A DNA stretch of 64,000 nt from Imbricaverruca yamaguchii. Taxonomy: Eukaryota > Arthropoda > Thecostraca > Neoverrucidae. Under the pieces are notes generated by a model. It did not search any database. It saw nothing but the letters and a program-made list of their open reading frames with translations, and was not told the DNA's origin. Each line of letters opens with the position of its first letter. Positions within the stretch are counted from its first letter, which is position 1. The stretch spans positions 288,501 to 352,500 of the forward strand of contig JAOTOL010001432.1 of the NCBI GenBank assembly GCA_034440575.1. The letters run 5' to 3'. Below, in pieces: positions 11,863 through 23,466 of the stretch. Made by a program: the position numbers and the translations under genes.

Positions 11863-12047
11863 ATGGATCCTGAAGATGATGAGGATGAGCTGGAATACTA
11901 TGTGACATTTCCAGCTGCTGTGTCACCAGAGTTCCTTGAAGACAGTTATGTTGAGGCAGAGAAGGAGCCAGTGGTTTTTCTTTTTGGCTGGGCTGGCTGT
12001 GATGATAGACACCTTTCTAAGTATTCTGAAATGTACAAGGACTTGGG
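11863..12047 (+). CDS. TMEM53: TMEM53-like coding exon 1
   Basis: Encodes residues 1-61 plus two nucleotides. The acceptor TTTTTTTCAG ends at 11,845, and an in-frame stop between it and the ATG supports MDPEDDEDELEYY as the true N-terminus. The donor is TTGGG|GTAAGG (phase 2). Confidence 0.85.
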
Positions 12048-15000
12048 GTAAGGACATTTAAGCTAAAGACAGCAATATAAGTTTGTGAGGTACATCAGTT
12101 TTCAAATCATGTGTTTTTAAATATGTATAGGATATGTAGGTATTCAATGGAGCAGGTTGCATATACTTTAAGGTTGTTTGCATGGCATACAATTATTTCT
12201 AAAATAGATCACAGCTCAGGGAAAACATTTGTTCAATCAGGCATTTTGTGCACCCATGACAAGCCTGATTTGTAGGTGTGATTTGTATGACTTGACAGTG
12301 GAAGTTGTTCAAATTTAAATGTGTTGATATTGGAAGTATTGGTATCCTTCTCTGTATAAAGATGCAGAAAGATGCACAGTGTACCACATATCTTAATCAT
12401 ACTTTTACACATCATGCACAATTTTGTGAATGGGTCTTGTGGGTCTTGTATATGACCCATTGCAGTTCATCATTTGTGAAGTTTTTGTTCATTTGGTCGT
12501 CTTGGGTTTCCTACTGGAGATGCTTCATGCATGAAGTATATGTATAATAGTTTTGAATTGGTTATATTATTATGAGCATCAGACTGTTTTCTTTTTCAAC
12601 AGAATAATCTGCAGTGTAGCAGCATCAACTTCCTACTTTCAACATGTTTTCAGGTTGCATTTGGCTAGAATGGCTTTTCACTCCCATGACATCATCCAGA
12701 TGCATGGCATCATGGCATGCATCTGGTTGTTTAGCAGCTGAGGTGCATTCCCTCATCTGATTTAACATCCTCGATGTTGTGCAGCTGTTGCTCGGTGTCG
12801 ACAGGTGCGTGACGATTCGCTACATCAGTCCGACCAACTACATCTTCTTCACACCGCACGAGCTGCTGGACGTTACCGACCAGCTGATCGACCTGATCAC
12901 TGACCTGACGCTGGAGCAGCACCCACTACTGTTCCACTGCTTCAGCAACGGCGGAGCGCTCGTCTACCACTGCCTGACGCGGCGTCTGCGCGAGCGCCAC
13001 CTGTCGCTGGACGTGCGCGGCACTGTGTTCGACAGTGGGCCGCTGAGGCCACGACTCGCCACCCGCTGGCGTGCGCTCCAGATCTGCACCAAAGGTGAGA
13101 CTGCGCCGCACGTTGTTATTGTCGCAGTATGGTCGCCAGCTGACACATGCTCCAGATATGCACGAATGGTGAGGTCGTTCCGCATGGTGCTGTTGTCGCA
13201 GTATAGTGACGGGTCGTGCACAATAGTCATTTCTCGGGTCGTGCCATTTCTCGTGTCTGGACTGTGTTCTGGTATTCGCCAGTCAAACTACATTACTATT
13301 TTGCAAGAAGTGAATCTTTAAATTGAATAAATTTGGTATATATTATTTGTATGGCTTTTCTTAATAGTCTTTGAAGGGCTTTTCTATGTAATCTGTCAGG
13401 GTCAATGCCATGCTGTTCATGCTGACGATGCTGGGCTGCATTGTTTCTGCTGGTACAAGTTGTGGCCAGGACTGCAGTGCTGGTCTGGTTGCAGGAGACC
13501 GCTGGTACCGCTGGCTGGTGGGCGCACTGTTCGTGGTGCTGTACCTGCTGAAGTGCATCTGGTATAGCACGCTCGGCTCCAGGGCCGACTCGCTGCACCC
13601 ATGGGCTCTGACCGACAGTCCGGACCAGTGGCCCCAGATGTTCCTCTACTCGGATGCCGATGACGTCGCGTCTGTCAAGGTCAGCTGATGCAACAGTCTG
13701 GCCACAGGGCACAGAATAAACCACTGTAAGTGCGGCGAGGTGGGGAGCGATAGTGGGATTGTGTTCTTGTTGGGTGCAAAACAAATTGTGACAGGTGGGT
13801 GCATGGCGGTGTGCAGAAAATTTCCTATAAATATGGCTTGAGTTGAACTTCATTTAGTAGTGGCTCATTCCATGCTGACTCAGCCGGTTGGGGACAATTC
13901 AATATCCTACTCACTCGCAGTTTGCTTATGATTTATCCAGAGGATTGTCTTGGGCCCCGGACAAGATCCTGTACTTTTATGCTTCTGTAATCACTGGCTT
14001 GTCCCACATGCTGACGTAAAAATTGGACGTCATACCCTAACTGATCTTTTTAAACTGCTCATCTTTGGAATGAGGAAATATCTCTTAGATCCGAAAACGG
14101 TTGGGTGGTAACAAAATGTAACACTTACTCTCGCTGGGCCGGTCGATAAATCCACCTTCGCCGAGCCTGGGGATTCTTGAATGTCCCCCTCTAGCTTCCT
14201 ATGCGTGCATGCTATGATGAAATGCAGGAAACTGTCTGTGTGCTCTGTCCATGGAGAGCCCGAAACATAGCTTTGATTTGCATTTTGACTGATAATTAAT
14301 TTAGCAGAGGTCGCATTGTGGCAATATATAGACCCTGACAACATCCCTGAAAATGATTGCATAAGACAGCGTTTGCATCTTTCGACATAGTTCTTCCAGA
14401 ATTAACAGACGAATGCATTTGCATTGATCAAAGTGAATAATTGCCAAGGTAGGATAGATCAGGTCAGGTCAGAATCAGACTGAACTAACTTCAAAATGAC
14501 ATGTTAGAGGTATAAAGGAAGTGTAGAAAATGTAATTGGCAAGCCAATATTGCCTTTAGGTCATATTACACCTTATTTTTACATTGTGAGCCATGCTAAG
14601 GTTACCATTAAGGTTTTTTAGAGGCTATTTTAACCAGAGTATGGTGAAACAGTGTGGGCGGCGCCATTAGCCGTGAATATGCATAAAGTAAGTCGTGAAC
14701 TACCCAATATACAAACAAACAAAAGTATTGTATAACATTTCGGTTGGTGTGCAAAAAGAACGTCTTGAAACGCCTTGAAATTCTTGATACATTGATTTTC
14801 GAGTTATACGTTTGATGTTGTTCTAGTAGATTTGATAAATAGCGTGAGACCACAGCTCGAACTGTGTCCAATACACCGCAATTGCGAGCGGGTCTGTGTG
14901 GTGTGGCGGTGGTCTGACGACCGATGGACGCGACACCGCCGCCTTAAGCTGAGCTACTTGCCATTCCGCAGAGCTGAAACGGTCCGAATTCGGCTGTGTT

Positions 15001-18000
15001 CAAGCATTGGGCAAATGTGCATGCTTGAGGCCTGTTCCCATTTTCCAATTGGGAAAGTGTTCACCGTCTGGTATAATGTGCTGTCCGAGGTGTCGTAGAT
15101 CGTTACACTCCTTGGGTTTCTTGACCTGGACGAGTAGTAGTGTACGTCTCTGTGCATTTTGTCCCTCGGGTCGATGTGGCCTTCGCCAGGGGGCAATCGC
15201 TAGATCCGAGAGTATCCGAGAGCTGAAAACTATGCATGCACCATCCGTCATGTAGGTCCCTTTGGTCGATGTGGCTGTCGCAAGATGGCGATCACTCGAT
15301 CTGAGAGTTGGGGTGTTGAAAGCTGCACTTGCAACAATCTCTGGCTTACCCTCCCGTCCATTCACTCAGCCCTTTCGCCAACGGGACTAAAACATTAACA
15401 TTATAGCCCAGTTACCTGCTGTCGTGCAGACTAGTCGCAAAATTGAAACCGTATTGAAACTGAAGGCATGAGCTGCAGCTTCGTGTTGAGCAGCGTAGCA
15501 CTACTCCACTACTCGTGTGACGAACCTGCAAAATAACATTTAGGTCAGTTGGCGTTGGCCGTTTAACGACTGCGGTCAGGTGACTCTCCCGTGGAGCTGA
15601 ACGTAACTCGAGGATGACGTAGGAATACGGACCTCCCTGACGCGTGACGAAAATATTACATGTTCCGGCTATCCGGTGGTCAGTGGGGACGGTATTTACA
15701 TCATCGGATGAGCGGCCGTCCGTGTCTCGGGGCTGAGGGGCACGCGTCGCGCCTTCCGCTCGGCCAGTCACTCAGGCAGGCAAAACACAAACGTTCTACC
15801 TCGAGAATTAGGCACTCATTGTGGGGGTAGATGTGTCCAATGTTTGTAGTTGGGGAATTGAATCGTGGATCTGTCCTTGAAACTGGGCGCCTTTTATTTT
15901 GAAGTTGCCGTATTTAACACGCTGTATCGCCTCGGCCTGAAAGTTGTGCACATTTAGTCGTTCTGTGTTAGGTGTTATGGCTAATAACACGGTAATTGTT
16001 TGCAATAGCTGTGTCATAGACAGCTGCAATATCAACAACAAATGGGGGAGCAGCCGTCTGTGCGCTCTCCCTTTGCTACCCCTGCACGGCACCTTGAACC
16101 ACGGGGAAATAGTTTCAGGAAAGTATCCTATGTTGCACGACCTCGTGTGGTGGAAGCCAGAACCCCAGGCTCTTGAGGTAGCTGTTCAGGGCGTGCACAT
16201 GTGGTAGCGCCATGCAGATTGGCAATGGCCACAGTTATACCATTAATTAAATTATCAACGCTCTGGCGCTTGTGCACCATTGTGGTTCGAACTCCTGCGG
16301 TATGGCAAGTAACTAAGGCTCAGAAGAGTGTCACAGGCCGTCTCTTGAACGTGACCTGGCAGACAGATGCCCGACACTTCACAGACCAGCCAGTATATAC
16401 GGATTTCCAGCACACTTCGATTTTAGATCCAACTCTATTTATTGGTGATGCTAGGATGAAATCAAACGTAAGATACGAAAATCCTTGTTTAGAGATATTC
16501 GGCATGGGGGGGGGGGTAATGTAATACAAGCATTTCTGTGAAAATGTCTTCAAAACTTGGAAAATGTCTGATTGAAGGATGCCAAACTTACAGGTATCTG
16601 GTCATTTCATGAGAGTTTTCTGATGTCATTTGATGTAATCTTCCCCGTTTCAGAAGTGCATCCGTAAAAATTAGTTGTGTTATGGCATCATATTTTACCG
16701 TCAGCGTACAGTACAAACTGCTGGTCAGAGAGACAAGACCTCCAGAATCGTGTTCGGGGGGGCTAAGATAATCCCTAGTCAGAGCTTAAGCAAAGTCTGA
16801 GAGGTGGAGTGTTCGCAATTGCTTGAGTTGGCGTAGAATGTGACCCAGTAAGGGTGCATAATGCGATAGGACGCTTTGCTATCAGCAAATAATGTGAGGC
16901 GCAACTTTTCGCCAAATAGGTTTTGTGACGTGTGCATAGCCATGCCGACCGGTGTCAGTGACTGTCGTCGCTAAAGCCTGCGCTCGACACTGGACACAAG
17001 TCGCAGTGGTGACAGCAGACACACGAGTCCCGTAGTTGGCCAGTCCTGCGCTCGACACTGGACACAAGTCGCAGTGGTGACAGCAGACACACGAGTCCCG
17101 TAGTTGGCAGCCTGCGCTCGACACTGGACACAAGTCGCAGTGGTGACAGCAGACACACGAGTCCCGTAGTTGGCCAGGCCTGCGCTCGACACTGGACACA
17201 AGTCGCAGTGGTGACAGCAGACACACGAGTCCCGTAGTTGGCCAGTCCTGCGCTCGACACTGGACACAAGTCGCAGTGGTGACAGCAGACACAAGAGTCC
17301 CGTAGTTGGCCAGTCCTGCGCTCGACTGGACACAAGTCGCAGTGGTGACAGCAGACACACGAGTCCCGTAGTTGGCCAGGCCTGCGCTCGACACTGGACA
17401 CAAGTCGCAGTGGTGACAGCAGACACACGAGTCCCGTAGTTGGCCAGTCCTGCGCTCGACACTGGACACAAGTCGCAGTGGTGACAGCAGACACACGAGT
17501 CCCGTAGTTGGCCAGTCCTGCGCTCGACACTGGACACAAGTCGCAGTGGTGACAGCAGACACACGAGTCCCGTTATTGGTCACCAAGCGGAAGGCTGCGT
17601 CGCTGTCACAAAGTTGTGTCTAAGCAATATGTGCGCAAGGCGGCTGTTTGTTGAAGATGATGTCATAATAAAGGCTAAGTATTCGGTGAAACATCAACTT
17701 CAGAATCGGCTCAATACTTCTTTATCATTTCTTAACATACCACTTGCACGGTGGACACTGCAAATGATGGAATGCTTGTGTGTGAGGTTGAACATGCGAA
17801 TGTTCCCATTGTGATAATTGTGTAATGTCTGTGTATTCCTATTACATTTGGCCGATACTTGTCGGATGTTGGGAAGCACGACTGCCCTATTGGCCATGGA
17901 TGGATCCTGTCCCGACTCTGTTGTAAGGCAGCGGGATTTTATCATGAGACTCACGGAGTTCTTTTGAAAAAGATCGCTTAGCGTAATTCCTGTGATGCCT

Positions 18001-18455
18001 GCGCGAGCACCTGTTGCAGGCTGAGCACTGCATGACCTCTGCAGTCGATGCGCCCCTTAACCCCAATAGCCAATCAACCACCTGGCGCAGGCACCGCCGA
18101 GTGCCGTGTGGTGCCAGTGGTGCGCGCCTACACGCCGCACCGCAGCCGGGCTGGCGCACTCTGCTGACTGCACGGTTGCCGACAGGACGTGGAGCAGTTC
18201 ATGGCGGCGCGGCGCGCGCGCGGTGTCGACGTCACCGGTCATTTGTTCACCGGCTCGGCGCACGTGCTGCACTACGGTGCCCACCCGGACCGCTACCGCA
18301 GTCTGGTGGCCGCGTACGTGGCGCGCGTGTGCGCCGCCGACTCGCCGGCCGAGTCGGCCGGCCGGCGCCTCTCCGGCTCCGGCTCCGACTCGCCCTGCCG
18401 GCGCCGCTCCGGCTCGCCGCGCCTCCGACGGCCCGGCTCGGGTGACAAGCGGTAG
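11863..18455 (+). CDS. TMEM53: TMEM53-like protein (DUF829 family), four coding exons
   Basis: Coding exons 11,863-12,047, 12,805-13,094, 13,495-13,679 and 18,186-18,455 join in frame to 309 aa plus stop (human TMEM53 is somewhat shorter). An acidic N-terminus leads into PVVFLFGWAGCDDRHLSKYS (about 38-57), the first strand/loop of the alpha/beta-hydrolase-like fold. Then come GCVTIRYISP and the nucleophile-elbow-like HCFSNGG (Ser about 109). Exon 3 has a hydrophobic segment LVGALFVVLYLLKCIW (about 165-180), the membrane span, then FLYSDADDV. The C-terminus has GHLFTGSAHVLHYGAHPDRY, with the family's conserved S.HV.H.. region, and then a Ser/Arg-rich tail not typical of vertebrate members. Mammalian TMEM53 sits in the nuclear envelope and limits BMP-SMAD signalling; a similar role here is inference. 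It converges with HIP1R. Confidence 0.88.
12805..13094 (+). CDS. TMEM53: TMEM53-like coding exon 2
   Basis: The acceptor GTCGACAG|GTGCGTGACG completes a Gly codon. Encodes GCVTIRYISP through HCFSNGG and GTVFDSGP to QICTK. The donor is AAAG|GTGAGAC (phase 1). GC content is far above the flanking introns. Confidence 0.9.
13495..13679 (+). CDS. TMEM53: TMEM53-like coding exon 3 (membrane segment)
   Basis: The acceptor TGGTTGCAG|GAGACC keeps phase with exon 2. An upstream CAG at 13,399 does not keep phase and was not used. Encodes DRWYRWLVGALFVVLYLLK and QMFLYSDADDVASVK. The donor is CAAG|GTCAGC (phase 0). Confidence 0.86.
14642..14722 (+). mobile_element. SINE A, 5'-truncated copy
   Basis: Matches the 3' half of the SINE A copies at 33.2, 38.4 and 42.6 kb: GAAACAGTGTGGGCGGCGCC, then ATTAGCCGTGAATATGCAT and CGTGAACTACCCAATA, ending in an ACAAACAAACAA tail. 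The tRNA-like head is missing. Confidence 0.75.
15160..15340. repeat. Direct repeat, two ~90-bp copies
   Basis: GTCGATGTGGCCTTCGCCAG with GCAATCGCTAGATC is followed by GTCGATGTGGCTGTCGCAAG with GCGATCACTCGATC. The units are diverged. Confidence 0.6.
16976..17577. repeat. 68-bp minisatellite, about 9 copies
   Basis: The unit starts CCTGCGCTCGACACTGGACA and ends CGAGTCCCGTAGTTGGCCAG, almost identical between copies. Because 68 is not a multiple of 3, all three minus-strand frames stay open and give Cys-rich artefact peptides. It sits in TMEM53 intron 3, about 600 bp from the next exon, and does not touch a splice site. Confidence 0.95.
18186..18455 (+). CDS. TMEM53: TMEM53-like coding exon 4 (C-terminus)
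   Basis: The acceptor TTGCCGACAG|GACGTGGAG is phase 0. Encodes DVEQFMAARRARGVDVTGH, GSAHVLHYGAHPDRYRSLV and then a Ser/Arg/Gly-rich tail ending GSGDKR before TAG. The tail lies in an extremely GC-rich stretch and may be lineage-specific. Confidence 0.85.
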   Translation, partial: DVEQFMAARRARGVDVTGHLFTGSAHVLHYGAHPDRYRSLVAAYVARVCAADSPAESAGRRLSGSGSDSPCRRRSGSPRLRRPGSGDKR

Positions 18456-18734
18456 TCGGGGCGTCTCCAAGTCCAGCTGCCACTCCGACTCGCCGCCTAC
18501 GGGTCGCTCCTGGTGGCGCGCCGGGGGCTGGCCGCCGAGCCCTGGTAGGGATGAAGCAGCTGTTGATGGGGGCATTCAGCCAGGCACCGCACCACTAGCC
18601 GTGTTCGGTGTTGTGCCGTGATGCTGTGTTCGCTGTGACGCTGTGCTAGCTGCACGCTGTGTATGTTCCGGTGCGCTGTTGGTCCCGTCGATGTTCGCTG
18701 TTCTTTACCGCTAGTCATGGCCGCCTCGATTAGC

Positions 18735-18758
18735 TAGTCAGTCAGTCAGTCAGTCAGT
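18735..18758. repeat. CAGT microsatellite
   Basis: A run of GTCA/CAGT tetranucleotides just after TMEM53 exon 4, probably in its 3' UTR. Confidence 0.85.
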
Positions 18759-18869
18759 CGTGTGCTGGTGTTCGGTCCGTTGTCCAGAACGATCGCCGGC
18801 GGTTTCGTTCGCGAGTCCCAGAAGGTATCGCTAACCAACAAGTGCCTTGATCGATGCTGCAGTGATCGG

Positions 18870-18965
18870 CCGGGGAGCAATGATCCAGACTGCGGTGGTC
18901 GGTGGCAAGTCGTGATCCAGACTGCGGTGGTCGGCCGGGGAGCTGTGATTCAGGTTGCGATGGTC
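18870..18965. repeat. Short tandem repeat (~36-42 bp unit)
   Basis: Three imperfect units with GATCCAGACTGCGGTGGTCG or GATTCAGGTTGCGATGGTCG. Within the likely TMEM53 3' UTR. Confidence 0.6.
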
Positions 18966-19192
18966 GACTGACGAGCCGGCGAGCCGTAATTGTGAACGAG
19001 GTCCGGGGCTCCAAGCGATAGGCGTGGTGACGGGTCGGTTTTAAGCTGCCGTCGTCTCCCTATATCTCCCTCTATCCGTCGGCCAGTCTCTCTTCCTTGT
19101 GGAGGTACCGCGTCGGCCAGTCTCTTTTCCTTGTGCCACGTAACGTATGATTGTTGTACGTTGGTGGGTGTTCCTCGCATATGTGTAGGCAG

Positions 19193-19198
19193 AATAAA
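19193..19198 (+). terminator. Candidate TMEM53 polyadenylation signal
   Basis: AATAAA about 740 nt after the TMEM53 stop, followed by the GT-rich GTGCACATGATGTGTACT. It is the first good signal seen. Confidence 0.5.
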
Positions 19199-19429
19199 AG
19201 GTGCACATGATGTGTACTTACATCTCGCATATGGAGCAAAGCGGATTCCTGTTTTTTTGTGTACCCAGTTTGCATTATACGTAGCATTCGTTTTGTTAAT
19301 TCATGCGCGTTTTCTCATTTTGATTGTTGTCACACATTACGGTTGTGTTGCTGTGCAATATCGCTGCGTTTAGTGTATAGCCTTGGTGCTGTCGATATAT
19401 CTTGACTGAGACATGCAGTGATTATCGTC

Positions 19430-19645
19430 ATCCAGGATGGTGATCGGTGACGTTCAGGGATGCTCTCGGAACTCCGACACTGCGTTGAACGATCTCATTC
19501 AGGGATACTCGGAACCCTGGTGTACATGCGTTGAACGATCTCATTCGGGGACGCTCTCCGAAACCTAGCACATGTGTTGAGCCATTCCATTCAGGGATAC
19601 TCTCGAAACCATGGCACATGTGTTGAACGATCTCATGCGGAGACA
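19430..19645. repeat. Diverged tandem repeat (~58-bp unit)
   Basis: Four copies built on GTTGAACGATCTCATTCAGG and GGATACTCTCGGAACC variants. Confidence 0.6.
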
Positions 19646-19649
19646 ATCC

Positions 19650-22236
19650 TGGCGTCAGTGTCGGTTGGCATCGACTTCCGACCACTTGCCATGCCTGTGT
19701 GTGTGCTTGGTTTGGGTTTTTCACCGTGGCGCATGCAACATCCAATCACGAAGGTTGAGTCCAGCGGCATATGGGTGTTTCTCTGCCTTGCCACCGCTAC
19801 TTGACCGCTGACTGACCTCTGACTTGTGTTGATTGCTCCATTGGGCTGTCCAGTGCGGTTCCTGTGCACTGGTCAGCCTGTCGTGCGATCCGAACGATGT
19901 CTGCCGCGGCCGGTGTCCGTCCACCCCTCAGCCAATACACGGGTGTTGTGTGGTGAGGTGTGTGCGGGCTGCGTCACGACGAACTGAGACGACGTCCCCT
20001 CCCCGATCCTGGCATTCCTGGTTTATGATATTGCTGTCTCCGACGATCATGGTGCCCGACGATCCGGGCACCATGAGGAAAAAGACAAGAAGGACAAGGA
20101 TATATTTCACCATGAGAAGCAAGCCTTTTCGAAATAAAGTGGACGAAATCGGAGAGCATAAAAAATTGTGAGGTAATTCGAACCAATTCGAACGCAAAAT
20201 CCATGGAAATGTTGGAATACGGCCCTGGGTGTCTTTCTGATCACTCAATTACCCTCCCCTCACACAGCTACAACTTATCTTGCGGATGAATATAGTAAAA
20301 CTAAAATAATTTGGCACACGGGAGATGTCTCCCACTCAGTCCCCGCTTTCAGCATCTAAAACATCACGCATTATAACGTAAAACTCCCTTAACGTAAATG
20401 CATACTTGCCTGAGCCATGCTTGTAAAACACTGGCTTTAAAGGCGGCGCAAATGATCTATAGTATGTCACGCCTCTAAAAATCACTCCCTCAGACAACAG
20501 CGATGAAGACCATCGCAGCGATTATGGGACCGAAGAGAAGCAGGACGAACAGCATATAACATTGGAGGCAATAACCAGACAACCCCCCATACCAGATATA
20601 ACCAAACAACTCTTCCAAGATATAACCAGACAGCTCCCTACCAGACATACCCAGACAACCCCCCTACCCTCACCCCATCAGACTAACCCCACACACTCCT
20701 CCCATGTTAAACCTAACGGAACACCCCCCACCCCCAATTTTCAGACCAGTCCGAAGAGACGTCGCCCGACCCTACACATGTGCCCTAAACGTGGGGCTTC
20801 AAAACTATCAAGAAACCCCAGGCCGACCTCGCTGCCCTATAGCTTTATCTGCACCACGGCATCCCAGAGCGACCTCGATTCTCAAGTGTATCATACTGCC
20901 CCATGGGCGTTATTTATGCTCTTGCTACAATCAAACATGCATAATATTGCTTGAAATCTCCATCTCCGGGTGATGAAATGCTGCTTCATTCACTCAAAGA
21001 ATGGCAGATGATTCGATTACATTTCTCGCTGAAAAATGTAAGATGGAAACGTCTGAATGTAAAGTAACCTGGATGGCATCCGCTGGATAGAATATTCTTA
21101 GCTGCGCAGAAATATGGAATTTCTTGCTCGCCGTATGGTGTCCAATATATTCAGTAATACCCATAAGACAAGCAGTACAATATAGTACTCGAACAGCCTG
21201 TAATTCTTAATCAAACACGCCAAATGCAATCAACCATGTAATTTGTCGATTAAATCGAATTAATCCCACAAGTGTAAAGATGGGAAATTGTGCCATTGAA
21301 GAGAACCAGGAATTGTCGAGGAGGTGGCGGATTTGGCAAAATACCTGAGCCACCCTACCATTGCTTAACTCGCCGGATCTAGGTAAATTTATTTCGAAAT
21401 GGGACCGTTTGTTTAAAAACAAAGTATTTTATTTTCATCAGTATTGGGGACCCGGACCATCGGGTCAGCTCCCTCCCGAAATTGTATCTAGGCCTGGCGC
21501 TGTTATCAGTCATGGATGCAGTCCGCCTATACATCCGTATACGAGCCCGGCGGGTTGTAAGGCGTTATCACTCTCATGTCGAGCGTCCACAAGCCAGGCG
21601 CCGGCCAGCCACGAGACGCGGCCCAGCCAGAGCCATCTGGTCCCATCTGGCATCATTAACTTGGGTACACCTATTGACCAGCAAGGGGTCCACATTCAAT
21701 CGTTCGCATTAGAGGGCTGAAGAAAGACAGGCAAATATTTCAAACACGGCGCTGGCTTGCTATCACAGGTCATATATTTGTTCAGGGATCATGGGCCCGA
21801 CCCGTGTTCCAGGTCGTTACCACGAAACCGTAGCTGTTTCCGTTGGTCCACCCTCGGACGCCACTGTACGAACGCCTCCAAAGCACATCTAATGCCTGTC
21901 TGTAATCATGTGGCGGCCGGGCCACGTGTCACACGCGTCAACGACCCGGACGAATCATTACCCACGCTGCGGTCAGGCTGAGTGGGTTTGGTGTGGCTAC
22001 CACTGGATGTTGCAATTTGTCATCGACGCCTAGTTTGAACACAACCGATATTGTACCTTGCCGGACGGAAGCCTAAAACTGTTTATTAGACATATTGTCC
22101 GCAAAGCAATGCCTATCGCCGCCCTGGCGTCTCGGGCACGCCTGGATCCGAACCCAAGGACCCGATATCATCCCCGCCCGGGGGCGAGTCAGGTCATGTG
22201 GCCACTCGGTCACATGCCACAACGTGTCAGCCATGC
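19650..22236. other. Intergenic region between convergent genes
   Basis: Nothing recognisable as a gene. Pieces are CCC-rich or AT-rich, with a weak AACCAGACA/ACCCC run near 20,560-20,700. Several short open frames have no supporting motif. Confidence 0.4.
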
Positions 22237-22242
22237 TTTATT
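22237..22242 (-). terminator. Candidate HIP1R polyadenylation signal
   Basis: TTTATT on the plus strand (AATAAA on the minus strand), about 1 kb past the HIP1R stop codon. Confidence 0.45.
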
Positions 22243-23055
22243 CAGTACATACGTGAATATTACAGTATCACCATCTGACTGAGGGAATACACCTTCATAT
22301 ACAGACAATACGTGCTCGTTAAGTAGATACACAGGCAGGCCTGGGAGATAAGAAGGGTGGGAAATACTTTCTGCTAGTCGGGTGACAGTCGAGAGTTGCA
22401 TTATTGTTTGTGCCTTCTGTTGATCATGCCAACGTATTCACTAACTCATCCGTACGACAAGCTTAACACATTCTGATTGTAGCACATTATATAAACTCGT
22501 TCAAAGGTAGACTTATCAAAGATTATCAAAGTTTCGCCGTTCCACAACAGCGTAATTGAAAACATGCCTTCATGCGAAAGCACACCGGAAAAATACTATT
22601 CGTAACACCATCATGTGCACAGCTGTGCCACAGTTTGCAACGTTTGTGCACGCATCGTGTGCCTGCCGAACATGGAAGCAGAAACACAACAACGAAGCCC
22701 GTATGAAGACGTCCCGCCCGCGGCAGCCCCTGCACGAGATCCTCGGATTCTCGCTGTGGTAACTCGGTGACGGGCCGCGAAACCTCGGCGCCGCCCAGTG
22801 GGCGGGACCAACGCCGCGGGTCGGGACAAGATCCGCCTGCGACGACCCGACCGGACGGTCAGCCGGTACTGCCGGGTGGGTCGGCAACGGTGCAGAAACG
22901 AGCCAGTCTGAGTCGGCCGCACGGGCAGCACGACACGAGGCAGGCAATATACATCTCAGCGACAGCCAGACCTCACAGGAGCCGGGCGTACTGACGGCGC
23001 CGGCCGGCCTTCGGCAACGACTCCGGTGGGTTGTGCGATGACTACTCGTGCTCAC

Positions 23056-23200
23056 GTTCGCGGCAGGCCGACGTCAGCCGATGTCAGCCGTGACAGCAGA
23101 TCATCGTCACCCGACGTCAGCTGTAGCGGCAGACCAGGGTCAGCCGACGTCAGCTGTAGCGGCGGACCATGGTCAGCCGACGTCAGCCGTGGCGACACCA
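23056..23200. repeat. 33-bp repeat in the HIP1R 3' UTR
   Basis: Three to four units around CCGACGTCAGCTGTAGCGGC plus GACCAGGGTCAG. Lies 80 bp past the stop codon of exon 16. Confidence 0.75.
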
Positions 23201-23278
23201 CCGTGACACTGCTGGACCGGCGTGACGGCCGCCGCCGCCGACGTAACTCGGGGCCGTCCACCGCCTGGTGACGGCCGC

Positions 23279-23466
23279 CTACAGAGGTCTGTCCACCTCC
23301 TCCCAACCCTCCAGGTCGCCGGCCAGCTGGTAGTGTTGCCGCCGCAGCGCCGACAGCTGGGTCCGCTCCCGCTCCAGCTGCGCCTCCAGCTCCAGCACGC
23401 GCACCTGCGCCTCCATCTCCTGCCGCTTGGTCTGGTGCAGTGACAGGCTGCCGAAGTCCAGCACGG
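23279..23466 (-). CDS. HIP1R: HIP1R coding exon 16 (C-terminal latch, stop)
   Basis: The acceptor TTCGCCCGCAG|CCGTGC. Encodes [20 protein letters not shown], then [28 protein letters not shown] and a short tail ending EVDRPL before TAG. The LTL/SLS...[15 protein letters not shown] helix is the dimerising C-terminus of THATCH. The tail after LAG is much shorter than in vertebrates. Confidence 0.94.

Larger units (their letters stand above)
13680..16970. other. TMEM53 intron 3, proximal part
   Basis: Contains a SINE A fragment (14,642-14,722) and a two-copy ~90-bp direct repeat (15,160-15,340). The rest has no recognisable gene. A minus-strand 110-codon frame at 14,030-14,362 looks somewhat coding (ACTHRKLEGDIQE), but I do not know the family. 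Confidence 0.45.

Noticed and set aside
13391..13494. Earlier acceptor (CAG at 13,399) for TMEM53 exon 3
   Set aside because: It breaks the reading phase from exon 2 and adds sequence unlike the family. The CAG at 13,494 keeps phase and enters the membrane segment.
14030..14362. 110-codon minus frame that looks partly coding
   Set aside because: No recognised motif, within TMEM53 intron 3, and no flanking exon structure that I can support.
16882..17586. Cys-rich 234-codon minus frame resembling a zinc-finger or toxin-like repeat
   Set aside because: All three frames are open because of a 68-bp tandem repeat. It lies in a TMEM53 intron and has no signal peptide or defined domain.
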